Shown here: in pieces, positions 1 to 7,085 of the stretch
Numbering within the stretch: the first letter of the stretch is position 1
How the letters are laid out: every line of letters begins with the position of its first letter
Translations under genes and position numbers: made by a program
Notes under the pieces: model-generated
Seen by the model: only the letters and a program-made list of their open reading frames with translations
What the model was told of the DNA's origin: nothing
The model's database searches: none
Assembly (NCBI GenBank): GCA_045106685.1
Contig: JBGCFB010000185.1
Span: 1-30,338, forward strand
DNA: 30,338 nucleotides
Reading direction: 5' to 3'
Source of the DNA: JAUIGE01 sp045106685
Lineage (GTDB): Bacteria > Bacteroidota > Bacteroidia > J057

Positions 1-189
1 ACATTAGACCTAGAACTTCAATTCTAGGTTCGAAGCTTTAGGCACGAGATTCGAAGTTGAAAACCTAGAGCCTTGGACATTAGACCTAGGACTTCAATTC
101 TAGGTTCGAAGCTTTAGGCGCGAGGTTCGAAGTAAAAAACCTAGAGCCTTGAACATTGGGCCTAGGACTTCAATTCTAGGTTCGAAGCT
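1..189. repeat. 76-bp tandem repeat, 2.5 units (family A)
   Basis: Units begin at 1, 77 and 153 with a period of exactly 76 bp. The third unit breaks off near 189, and the array may start before the window. Each unit contains the inverted repeat CCTAGAA/TTCTAGG (first unit; one base differs in later units), TTCGAA palindromes and a conserved core around AGGCGCGAG. A diverged copy of the same family lies at about 14974-15137. No open reading frame and no transposase is associated, so this is an intergenic repeat of unknown function. Confidence 0.85.
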
Positions 190-278
190 GAATAATAGTC
201 TTCACAATTGGTGTTTGATTCTCGCTGTTCTATTGCTTAAATAGTGAAGATTCTTTCTACCTTTTTATATGACCTGTA

Positions 279-1292
279 ATGAAAAAACTTATTCTCTTTA
301 TCGTTTGCATGGGTGCTTTTACTTATGGATTCACACAAACCCATCAATTTAAATTCCCAAATGGAGTAACCAAAAAATTCTCTTTCGATTACGATGACCC
401 TCTACTCCTACCAAAATGGCAGGTCGAATATCACTTTTTTGGCTTTAGTGTGGATAACATTACAAATGAAGCATCTGGGAATTTTCAACTAAAGCCCATC
501 TTAAGATTGAGTGATAGACTATGGCTGGAAGGACAACTTACGGCTCCTTATGGTAGGGGGGCGGATGGTTCAATTGACTATCGAAATAAACAGGACGAAA
601 CAAAGAGGCTATCAATAGACTTTGCTCCTCTTGCACATTTTAAACTCTGGAACTCTGTCAAACCCAGAAAAAAGAAAATTGCTATTGATTATGAATATAG
701 TGGCAATACAACAGACATGTATGTGGTGAAAATTCCAAGAAATATCGAACACGCGATTGAACTAGATGCTGGTTTTTACTTCAATAGATCTAATATTCAC
801 AGGATGCCAGCCCAAGCTCTGCAGCTAAGTACTGAGTCAGATACTTCTTTTCTTCTTTCGCGATTCAATAGTACTTCCATCGTAGCAGGATTTAGTTATA
901 GAAAATCTCAGAGTTTTCAGATGAAAACTGATGGTGTTACTCGGAGGTATTGGAGCTACATGAGGTTCTTTGGAAATCTATCTTATGCACTTACGGGGAA
1001 CACCTATGTTAACCAATTATTTATTCCGCCAGGTGGGTCTTATTCTGACCAAATGGTGACTCCAGTTCAAGATGGATTTGTTAAACCCGACCTTTCACGA
1101 TTAGGTTGGAGAATCGGGGTAGACATGGTTTCTGGATTTAAAAATTCAAGTCTTGGCTTTGTATTGGGGTTTGAAGTTGGCAAAATACCATACTTCACTA
1201 CTGTAGTTGAAGAGAGAACGTACCAAACTAATGAGAACCTCTTTATGGTCCATTTTGGGTTTACTTTTGGTAAAATGCCTTACAAGCTGTAA
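279..1292 (+). CDS. exported hypothetical protein, possible outer-membrane beta-barrel
   Basis: 337 aa. The start at 279 gives a clear signal peptide (MKKLILFIVCMGAFTYGFTQ, likely cleaved near residue 20). The rest alternates polar and aromatic or hydrophobic residues and ends in a strand-like segment, FMVHFGFTFGKMPYKL. That fits a small outer-membrane beta-barrel, although it does not end on a terminal aromatic residue. No T9SS tail or catalytic motif is visible, and I do not recognise the family. The gene looks AT-richer (two sampled 60-base lines are about 33-37% GC) than its right-hand neighbour. Copies of a short repeat lie on both sides (about 228-241, and 1298-1307 with 1360-1369). This could mean recent acquisition, but that is only suggestive. 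Confidence 0.8.
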   Translation: MKKLILFIVCMGAFTYGFTQTHQFKFPNGVTKKFSFDYDDPLLLPKWQVEYHFFGFSVDNITNEASGNFQLKPILRLSDRLWLEGQLTAPYGRGADGSIDYRNKQDETKRLSIDFAPLAHFKLWNSVKPRKKKIAIDYEYSGNTTDMYVVKIPRNIEHAIELDAGFYFNRSNIHRMPAQALQLSTESDTSFLLSRFNSTSIVAGFSYRKSQSFQMKTDGVTRRYWSYMRFFGNLSYALTGNTYVNQLFIPPGGSYSDQMVTPVQDGFVKPDLSRLGWRIGVDMVSGFKNSSLGFVLGFEVGKIPYFTTVVEERTYQTNENLFMVHFGFTFGKMPYKL

Positions 1293-1297
1293 AAAGC

Positions 1298-1369
1298 CCT
1301 CGCTGTTTGCTGTTAGATGCTCCATTTTCTAAAAAGTGAAGATCAAACATCAAGGATCGAACAGCGAGG
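1298..1369. repeat. 10-bp inverted repeat between convergent genes (family D repeat)
   Basis: CCTCGCTGTT at 1298-1307 is the exact reverse complement of AACAGCGAGG at 1360-1369, with a 52-nt spacer. It sits between the stop of the upstream plus-strand gene and the stop of the minus-strand gene, whose last codon is 2 bp beyond the right arm. It could act as a shared hairpin terminator, but no long T-run follows. The right half carries the words GATCAAACATC and GATCGAACAGCGAGG, which recur at 13213-13266 and 29095-29113. Confidence 0.6.
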
Positions 1370-1371
1370 AT

Positions 1372-2508
1372 TTACTCCTTAACCAAGCTCCCATCATCAC
1401 CGATCTTCAACGGAGACTCTGGAAAATCAGCATTGCTGAGCATTTTGATGCGCTTGAGGGCAGAGTTGTTTGGATCAGCGACAGGGCCACCTTCACCTTT
1501 TTGAATAAACGAATGAATGTTGCCTGACAGGAATGTGCCGTCGGTAGCAAGCTCTGCTTTGACGATAGGAGCATACGCTTTTACGCCTCTGAGGCTGAAG
1601 CGCGCATAGGTACAGAAGTTGCCAAGGCTGTAGGTAATCAAACGGTCTTTGTAGAGTTCGATTCCGCGCACGACATGCGGACCATGTCCCCAGATAATGT
1701 CTGCGCCAGCATCGATCATCGCATGTGCAAATTTGTAGACGTTGCCGCGGTTCTCACCGTAATAGGTTTCGGTCTTGCGTGGCACATGCTCGGCTTGTGT
1801 GCCTTCGGCTCCACCGTGAAACGACACGATTACGATGTCGACTTCGGCGGCGAGTTTGCGCACACGCGCAGTGGCGTCTGGAATATCACGAACATTCAGC
1901 GTACCTGAATTAGGAGCAAAGGCGATAAAGCCATATTTCACACCTTCCTGCTCAAACTGAGCCGTCGGATGCGTCAATAGACCTGCACAGGAAATGCCGT
2001 TTTCAGTCAGTACACGAATGGTGTTCTTCCGACCGATCGCGCCCATATCACCGCTGTGATTATTGGCGATGGACATGAAGTCAAATCCGGTATTAACAAA
2101 ATGTTGAACATGGCTCTCAGGCATGCGAAAGACATAGCACTTGCTGGGATCGGAGCAACGCTTGGCGCTTCCTCCACTATTTAAAACGGTTCCTTCAAGG
2201 TTACCAAATGTGATGTCAGCATTGGTAAGAATATCGCGTACTGGATTCAGCAGGTCTTTACCTCCATTTGGTGGAAGATAACGAGCCGAGGGATAATTGG
2301 TACCCGTCATGATATCACCTACTCCAATCATGGAAATTGAAGCTGGCGTTTCCTCAACGACCTCAGCGATTGATTCTTGATTCTGTATTTCGGATTCAAT
2401 AGTCTGAGTGACAGCTTCAGCACTTTGAGAAGCAGCTTTTTGCTTAAGGCCGATCCAGGCTCCACAGATCGCAACGATGACAAGGACAATTAACAAGAGG
2501 GTGCGCAT
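1372..2508 (-). CDS. CapA-family (PGA_cap) metallophosphatase, membrane-anchored
   Basis: 378 aa from the ATG at 2508. An in-frame TTG at 2526 lies inside a promoter -7 box and is not a credible start. Residues 3-20 form an N-terminal signal anchor, followed by a low-complexity linker to about residue 55. The catalytic region has the calcineurin-like motifs of the CapA/PgsA family (PF09587): GD (64-65), GNLEG (102-106), NNH (149-151), FHGG (230-233), GHGPH (274-278) and SLGNF (294-298). Family members are linked to polyglutamate capsule or cell-wall polymer assembly. No capB or capC homologue is nearby, so a capsule role is not supported here; a general extracytoplasmic phosphatase or hydrolase is the safer call. 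Transcribed alone, with its own promoter. Confidence 0.88.
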   Translation of the reverse strand: MRTLLLIVLVIVAICGAWIGLKQKAASQSAEAVTQTIESEIQNQESIAEVVEETPASISMIGVGDIMTGTNYPSARYLPPNGGKDLLNPVRDILTNADITFGNLEGTVLNSGGSAKRCSDPSKCYVFRMPESHVQHFVNTGFDFMSIANNHSGDMGAIGRKNTIRVLTENGISCAGLLTHPTAQFEQEGVKYGFIAFAPNSGTLNVRDIPDATARVRKLAAEVDIVIVSFHGGAEGTQAEHVPRKTETYYGENRGNVYKFAHAMIDAGADIIWGHGPHVVRGIELYKDRLITYSLGNFCTYARFSLRGVKAYAPIVKAELATDGTFLSGNIHSFIQKGEGGPVADPNNSALKRIKMLSNADFPESPLKIGDDGSLVKE

Positions 2509-2522
2509 GTATTCTTTTTTTT

Positions 2523-2531
2523 GCAAATATA
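2523..2531 (-). promoter_or_regulatory. Bacteroidota -7 box for the CapA-like gene
   Basis: On the minus strand the sequence TATATTTGC matches the Bacteroidota TAnnTTTG(C) -7 consensus and ends 15 bp before the ATG at 2508, implying a very short 5' leader. No matching -33 TTTG was found at the usual spacing. A near-perfect palindrome begins 12 bp upstream. Confidence 0.55.
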
Positions 2532-2543
2532 AGGATGAATATG

Positions 2544-2572
2544 GTAGAGACGTTGCAGTGCAACGTCTCTAC
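2544..2572. repeat. 29-bp near-perfect palindrome, copy 1 (family B)
   Basis: Arms of 14 bp (GTAGAGACGTTGCA and its exact reverse complement) flank a single G. The same palindrome occurs at 12722-12767. Similar GTAGAGAC...GTCTCTAC elements are common dispersed intergenic repeats in cyanobacteria and Bacteroidota (general knowledge). Here it lies immediately upstream of the -7 box of the CapA-like gene. Confidence 0.9.
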
Positions 2573-2630
2573 AGGAATTTCCAAAAAAATTATTCGACGA
2601 AATAACAGCTAGTAAATAATCCTTTGTCGC

Positions 2631-2911
2631 TTTAGCACCTAATATTACCATTATTACCTGGCATTTCAGGCCACTTTGCCGGGCCATAAATGACCCGGCA
2701 ATAATAAAAGATATTAGGGCTAAGGCCCTATTTATATTCTTGTTGCTTTAGCATCTAATACTACCATTATTACCTGGCATTTTAATGCCCTGTGCCGGGC
2801 CATAAATGACCCGGCAATAATAAAAGGTATTTGGGCTAAAGCCCTATTTATGTTCTTGTTGCTTTAGCATCTATTACTACCATTATTACCTGGCATTTTA
2901 ATGCCAGGTAA
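2631..2911. repeat. 116-bp tandem repeat array, 2.4 units, rich in hairpins (family C)
   Basis: Units start at 2631, 2747 and 2863 (period 116 bp), each opening with TTTAGCA. Each full unit holds nested hairpins: TTGCCGGG/CCCGGCAA (2676-2683 with 2694-2701 in unit 1) and a GGGCTAA-GCCCT stem. The truncated third unit ends in a perfect 12-bp-arm hairpin, TTACCTGGCATT/AATGCCAGGTAA, at 2886-2911. It fills the gap between two minus-strand genes and has no coding potential. There are no unique spacers, so it is not CRISPR. Confidence 0.88.
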
Positions 2912-2929
2912 AGCCTTTCAAGGCCCCGC

Positions 2930-3688
2930 TCAAAAGCCCGTCACCAGCAAATTCTTTGCGGCACGCAGGCCGCACTTCTGATACTTGTGGTAGGCTTCGG
3001 CGGCAGCTTGCCGCACGGCAAGGTCGTCACCACCTTCTAACCAGCGATCCAAAGCCGATGATAGCGTGTAAGCCTCTGGAGCCATCAGGCCTGTGGTCCA
3101 CACCAAAGGATAAGCACCCGCTTTTTTGAGAAAAGGCCCGAAGTAATCCCGCGCAATACAGCATAAGAGAATGGCAGGAACTATCGTCGTATCCTTGTCT
3201 ATGGCCGGTTTGGAAAGGTCGGTATCCATCAGGCCGTTATGCCCGACAAAGCTCACGAGATCGGCTTGCCATAGGGTGTCATTTTCCCAGGTGAATGCAG
3301 GACCACAACCAGCAGCTTTTTCCAAAAACGCCTGCATACAATCCGCCATTTCTGCACCATCGTAGGCATCGGCGACGAGGATCGCACCTGTATTGGCATG
3401 TTGGAATAGCCAGCGCTCAAGCACCGGAAAACCAGGCGAAGCTTGCTTTCCAAGCGACCTCCAATGGCTATCACGTTTAAAATAGCTTTTCAATCCATAC
3501 ATCGCTCCCCAGTACAAATTACTCGCAGGTTTTTGACCATTTCCCAGGCTGGCCGGAACAGGCACGATGCCTTGGTTCGCATTGTCACACAGCGCGACGA
3601 ACACATGGATGTATTTCGGTGTCTTTTGGGTTTTACCAAAAGCGAAACTGCTGAGGAATAGGATGAGGATTATTGTTCGGGATATCAT
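2930..3688 (-). CDS. exported hypothetical protein, possibly caspase-like fold
   Basis: 252 aa from the ATG at 3688, which gives a proper signal peptide (MISRTIILILFLSSFAFGKT). The in-frame ATG at 3775 would add 29 residues encoded by an intergenic repeat and bury the signal, so I reject it. I do not recognise the family with certainty. Visible features are a strand plus DLVSFVGHNGLMDTDL, then about 27 residues after the His a second strand ending in a Cys pair (AILLCCIARDYF), then AYPLVWTTGLMAPEAYTL and a helix. The order strand-His-Gly-like, strand-Cys, helix, strand resembles clan CD (caspase/CHAT) proteins, but the spacing is short and HNG replaces HG. The next gene upstream on the same strand encodes a secreted hydrolase. 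Confidence 0.75.
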   Translation of the reverse strand: MISRTIILILFLSSFAFGKTQKTPKYIHVFVALCDNANQGIVPVPASLGNGQKPASNLYWGAMYGLKSYFKRDSHWRSLGKQASPGFPVLERWLFQHANTGAILVADAYDGAEMADCMQAFLEKAAGCGPAFTWENDTLWQADLVSFVGHNGLMDTDLSKPAIDKDTTIVPAILLCCIARDYFGPFLKKAGAYPLVWTTGLMAPEAYTLSSALDRWLEGGDDLAVRQAAAEAYHKYQKCGLRAAKNLLVTGF

Positions 3689-3730
3689 GGGATTGGGGTA
3701 AAATGGAAGAGGTATTTCTGTATTAAAAAC

Positions 3731-3816
3731 TTCTCCAATCACTAATCTGCAATTTCCAATCTGCAATCCATTCATATTTATTGACGATAGCAGATTAGCG
3801 ATTTCATATTGGAGAA
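3731..3816. repeat. intergenic inverted repeat (family E)
   Basis: TTCTCCAAT (3731-3739) pairs exactly with ATTGGAGAA (3808-3816), and CTAATCTGC (3742-3750) pairs with GCAGATTAG (3790-3798). This makes a two-part stem around a loop carrying further ATCTGCAATC words. The words recur at 6988-7063 and about 14207-14248. It lies between the stop of the 981-aa gene and the start of the next minus-strand gene and could serve as a weak terminator, though no T-tract is evident. Confidence 0.7.
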
Positions 3817-3835
3817 ATATTTATCCTATATATCC

Positions 3836-6781
3836 CTAATAACGCACAACCACCTTTTTAGTAACAGCACCTTGCGGGCCTTCCAACCGGAGCATATACA
3901 TACCTTCAGCAAGTCCAGCTGGAACAGGGATTTGCTGAACGTTCACGCCTTTTTGGGCGGGAATGCGTTCCACGGCCAGCACCTTTCCGGTTACATCCAG
4001 CCAGCGCACTTGCGCTATCCAGTCGCTTGCCTGCCACCATGTAAGTTGTACACGGTCTTGCACAGGATTGGGACTCAGTGTAAGCCCCACAGGCTGCGCC
4101 AGCGCATCTTTTTCACCCAACAATTCTTCCTCCAATCCTAAACTCGTAATCGTACCTGGGCCTTTGGCCACGAGTCCAAACCAGGGAGTTTCGTCTACAT
4201 TTTGATTGAAGCGTACCAAAAAGCTGTTTGGAGCAAATGGCAAATAAGTAGTCGCAGCGCCGGGCTGGCCTATACTATCAAGCGAATAAACCAGCAAGGT
4301 ATCAGCCTGCACATCCAGAAGCACCTGCACATTGAGTGGCTGCATCAAGGTCGGACCTGCTCCCCAATTATTGTTCACAGTAGTGGTTCCATTCCATATC
4401 ATCCCAGTATTTTGAAAACGACTCGAAAGCGTTACAAAAGAAGTGTCGGCAGTGAATACTGAATCGCCACTAATCGGAAGCCAAACCAGGCTCCCAAAAC
4501 CATCACCACTCATAAGTCTCATATCATCGATTGCGACATTGGCCATTGCATTGAGCGGACCCGTAAGCGCCTGATAACCAGTGGTATTCGTGCTGAGATA
4601 TCCGACCGTCGTGTTGAGGATCGTCTGGTTATTATCGGTAACAAAGGTGCCAGAAGATGGAGTCGGCAGCGAAGCAAAACCCGCGGGCTGGGATGCGCTG
4701 TAACTATCTACCTCGATGTGGTTTGTTAGATTTAAACTGCGATCATAGGGTGTAAATTTATCCCAACGACCGCCTCTGTCTGGCTTTACCATCCGCATGA
4801 GTGTATCACGGCTGTAACTGATACGGTAGCTGCTATTTGCAGGAGCTACAAGTCCTCTTCGATACGCCGCTCCACAAGCTGGCATTTGTGCCATCAGCGC
4901 TGGATTTCGGTAAAAGGTAAAGTAGTTATCTACGTGATCTTTTTCCCAACCAGGCTCTCCATTATAGTTGAAAAGCATGAGGCCGTCCGTTTTGTGAAAA
5001 GAAGCATATGCTGTTAAAAGCGGCAACATTTCTGTTTGATAAATATTGGGAGAAGCATGCATATACTCGCTGACGGTATATGGCTTGTTGGTGAAATTCA
5101 AACCATTAAAGGCCTGTTGGATCGAACCTGCATCATTCAGTAAAGAAGAAGTATTGCTAATAAACCACGCGCTGGGATCCCAGGCTGCGCTGGTAAATGA
5201 AGGGTGATCCCAATAGCTGTGATCGTCGAGATAGTCCAGGTTTTCGTGCGTGACCGCATCATGCGGACCTACGAGCGCATTGGTCGCGGTGATAGGCGCA
5301 CGCACATTGAGCGTATCTTTTACATAGTTCAACATACGATCGAAGTGCTTTTGTTGAACATCCACATAAAAAGCAGCCTGATCCGCTACACGATTATCAG
5401 TATAGGAAAGACGCTCGCTATAGTTGATTCGAGGGACAAATGCGAGATTTTCGTTGGTTGCTAATCCCTTTCGTGGCGGTGTGCTCACGTTGATGTCATC
5501 GAAATAATAAGTGCCGGTTTGATTATTAAAACCAAAGCTGAGACGCAGATTTCCAGTATTATCCTCAGGCGCAACAAACGTGAATGTGAACACCTGCCAA
5601 TTGGTGGTGAGATTCACGGTAATACCATTGTACCAGGTGTAAGGCGCATTGTCGCGCATCACACTCAGGTCGAGTGTTCGGGGCGCATTGGCGCGTGCCG
5701 CGAAAGTCACGACGTAGCTACTATCTTCCTCGACGGTTCCACCGCTTTGTTTAAACTGCATATGCCAACCGGTCCCAGTAACCTGCGTCACATCGACCTG
5801 ACCGCAGTAGGTTCCCGCATATGGATTCACAGCACTAGTGCTTATGGTCGCGGCGGCTGTGCTGTGCAGCTCCATGATATAGTTTTGTCCAATATTATTG
5901 AGCTCAAAATCGCCGTCGCGTGCCACATTCGGGCCAGAAGGCCTTGAGCCTTGATTCCAGGAAGAAGCCAATGCCGTATTGCTTGCATATTGTCCTCGCA
6001 CATACTGCATCCACAAACTATCGAGCATATCCACATGCCGACGAATAAGCGAACCTCCAGCGGGAACAGACCGCAAGCGGTCACCTTTCCAGAAACCATA
6101 GAGCGTATTCTCATTGTTAGTTTCTACCATCGCTACTGAAGGCTCGTTGGCCAGCGTGGTTCCTGTGTAGGGATTCACATGTGTAAGTAACTGCTGGGCG
6201 AACTCTTCCTGAAGTGTCTGTAATTGTGGGTCAAAAAGCGTAACCGCTTTCCCAAAATCTTCCAATGAATCGGCATCTGCCACGCCATCCAGTGTGGTAA
6301 AAGTGCGGGACACATTCAGGTTGATATTTGAGTAGATATTATTTCGTTTTAGTTGAAAAAGAAAATACTCAAAACGGTCTAGCGTGATCGGGCTAATCGT
6401 TCGTGTTCCCACGCTCTGATCAAATAGACTGGTAGTTTGTCCTCCCCATTCAGGGTTATCCATATGGTGAAAACGAACGAGATTGATTCCCATCTTACGC
6501 ATGCGCGCAGCGACGCCGGCCGCTTTATTCTTTTCAGGAAAACAAGCAATCGCACTTAGGTTCACACCCCAAAACACAATCGGCTGACCGTTTACGATAA
6601 AGTCGCCTCCCTGTGCGCTAACCGTGTCTCCAGCGCCGATCATCACGGCAGGAAAGCTTGGCAAAAAGGGAGAAGCAACCGAGTCATACGGCGGCATCAC
6701 GAAAGGGTAACCTCCGATAAAGTTTTGGCTAAAGCCAAGACCGGAAATACATAGTAATGCGAGGAGCCACAGATTTTTCAT
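3836..6781 (-). CDS. secreted glycoside hydrolase-like protein with CBM and T9SS sorting domain
   Basis: 981 aa with a signal peptide (cut near GFSQ-19). Residues about 60-285 and 440-640 look like one (beta/alpha)8 clan-A glycosidase split by an insertion. The N-terminal half has GVNLSAIAC, MGINLVRFHHMD and ETNNEN, where N223-E224 is the likely acid/base. The later half has PYTVSEYMHASP, with E572 a candidate nucleophile. The insertion (about 285-436; DGDFELNN... YYFDDINV) is a CBM4/9-like jelly-roll. The last 75 or so residues (LSPNPVQDRVQLTW... GMYMLRLEGPQG... KKVVVRY) are a T9SS type A sorting domain, so the protein is exported and probably surface-anchored. The substrate cannot be told from sequence. 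No SusC/SusD pair is present, so this is not a canonical polysaccharide utilisation locus. Confidence 0.85.
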   Translation of the reverse strand: MKNLWLLALLCISGLGFSQNFIGGYPFVMPPYDSVASPFLPSFPAVMIGAGDTVSAQGGDFIVNGQPIVFWGVNLSAIACFPEKNKAAGVAARMRKMGINLVRFHHMDNPEWGGQTTSLFDQSVGTRTISPITLDRFEYFLFQLKRNNIYSNINLNVSRTFTTLDGVADADSLEDFGKAVTLFDPQLQTLQEEFAQQLLTHVNPYTGTTLANEPSVAMVETNNENTLYGFWKGDRLRSVPAGGSLIRRHVDMLDSLWMQYVRGQYASNTALASSWNQGSRPSGPNVARDGDFELNNIGQNYIMELHSTAAATISTSAVNPYAGTYCGQVDVTQVTGTGWHMQFKQSGGTVEEDSSYVVTFAARANAPRTLDLSVMRDNAPYTWYNGITVNLTTNWQVFTFTFVAPEDNTGNLRLSFGFNNQTGTYYFDDINVSTPPRKGLATNENLAFVPRINYSERLSYTDNRVADQAAFYVDVQQKHFDRMLNYVKDTLNVRAPITATNALVGPHDAVTHENLDYLDDHSYWDHPSFTSAAWDPSAWFISNTSSLLNDAGSIQQAFNGLNFTNKPYTVSEYMHASPNIYQTEMLPLLTAYASFHKTDGLMLFNYNGEPGWEKDHVDNYFTFYRNPALMAQMPACGAAYRRGLVAPANSSYRISYSRDTLMRMVKPDRGGRWDKFTPYDRSLNLTNHIEVDSYSASQPAGFASLPTPSSGTFVTDNNQTILNTTVGYLSTNTTGYQALTGPLNAMANVAIDDMRLMSGDGFGSLVWLPISGDSVFTADTSFVTLSSRFQNTGMIWNGTTTVNNNWGAGPTLMQPLNVQVLLDVQADTLLVYSLDSIGQPGAATTYLPFAPNSFLVRFNQNVDETPWFGLVAKGPGTITSLGLEEELLGEKDALAQPVGLTLSPNPVQDRVQLTWWQASDWIAQVRWLDVTGKVLAVERIPAQKGVNVQQIPVPAGLAEGMYMLRLEGPQGAVTKKVVVRY

Positions 6782-6987
6782 AGCAGTTATTGAAAGAGTC
6801 CGAAATTCAGTAGAAAGTGGAATACAAAATCGGAAGGTCGTGGCTTGGTAGAATAAATATAGAACATATTGAGAAATATGCTCATAATCCGATATGTTTG
6901 TTTTGTAAGACTGTTGTGGGTTAAGAGTTTGGTGTTTTGAGGGTCATGCCAATCTATGGGTAGAAATTCTATTATAAAATACTTCTA

Positions 6988-7063
6988 ATATCTACAATCA
7001 CTCTTCATCAATCTAGAAAACCGGATTGTAGATTGGAAATTGCAGAATAGTGATTGCAGATAT
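6988..7063. repeat. intergenic inverted repeat (family E) in a divergent gap
   Basis: ATATCTACAATCACT (6988-7002) pairs at 14 of 15 positions with AGTGATTGCAGATAT (7049-7063). An inner stem pairs CAATCTA with TAGATTG. The words match those at 3731-3816 and about 14207-14248. The gap 6782-7085 must carry the promoters of both flanking divergent genes, but no exact TAnnTTTG box was found on either side; a TATATTTA on the minus strand near 6855 is the nearest. Confidence 0.7.
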
Positions 7064-7085
7064 TTAACATAAATACGGACATCAG

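Noticed and set aside
1..189. End of an insertion sequence
   Set aside because: No transposase frame, no terminal inverted repeat pair bounding a unit, and the units are tandem.
2509..2526. Upstream TTG start for the CapA-like protein
   Set aside because: The TTG is part of the TATATTTGC promoter box, and the ATG at 2508 gives a normal signal anchor.
2631..2911. Possible CRISPR array
   Set aside because: The units are contiguous 116-bp copies without unique spacers, and no cas gene is present.
3689..3775. 29-residue N-terminal extension of the possible caspase-like protein
   Set aside because: It is encoded by a family E intergenic repeat and would precede a clean signal peptide.
5519..5947. 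142-codon frame antisense to the glycosidase-like gene
   Set aside because: It overlaps the CBM-coding region on the other strand and shows no family feature.
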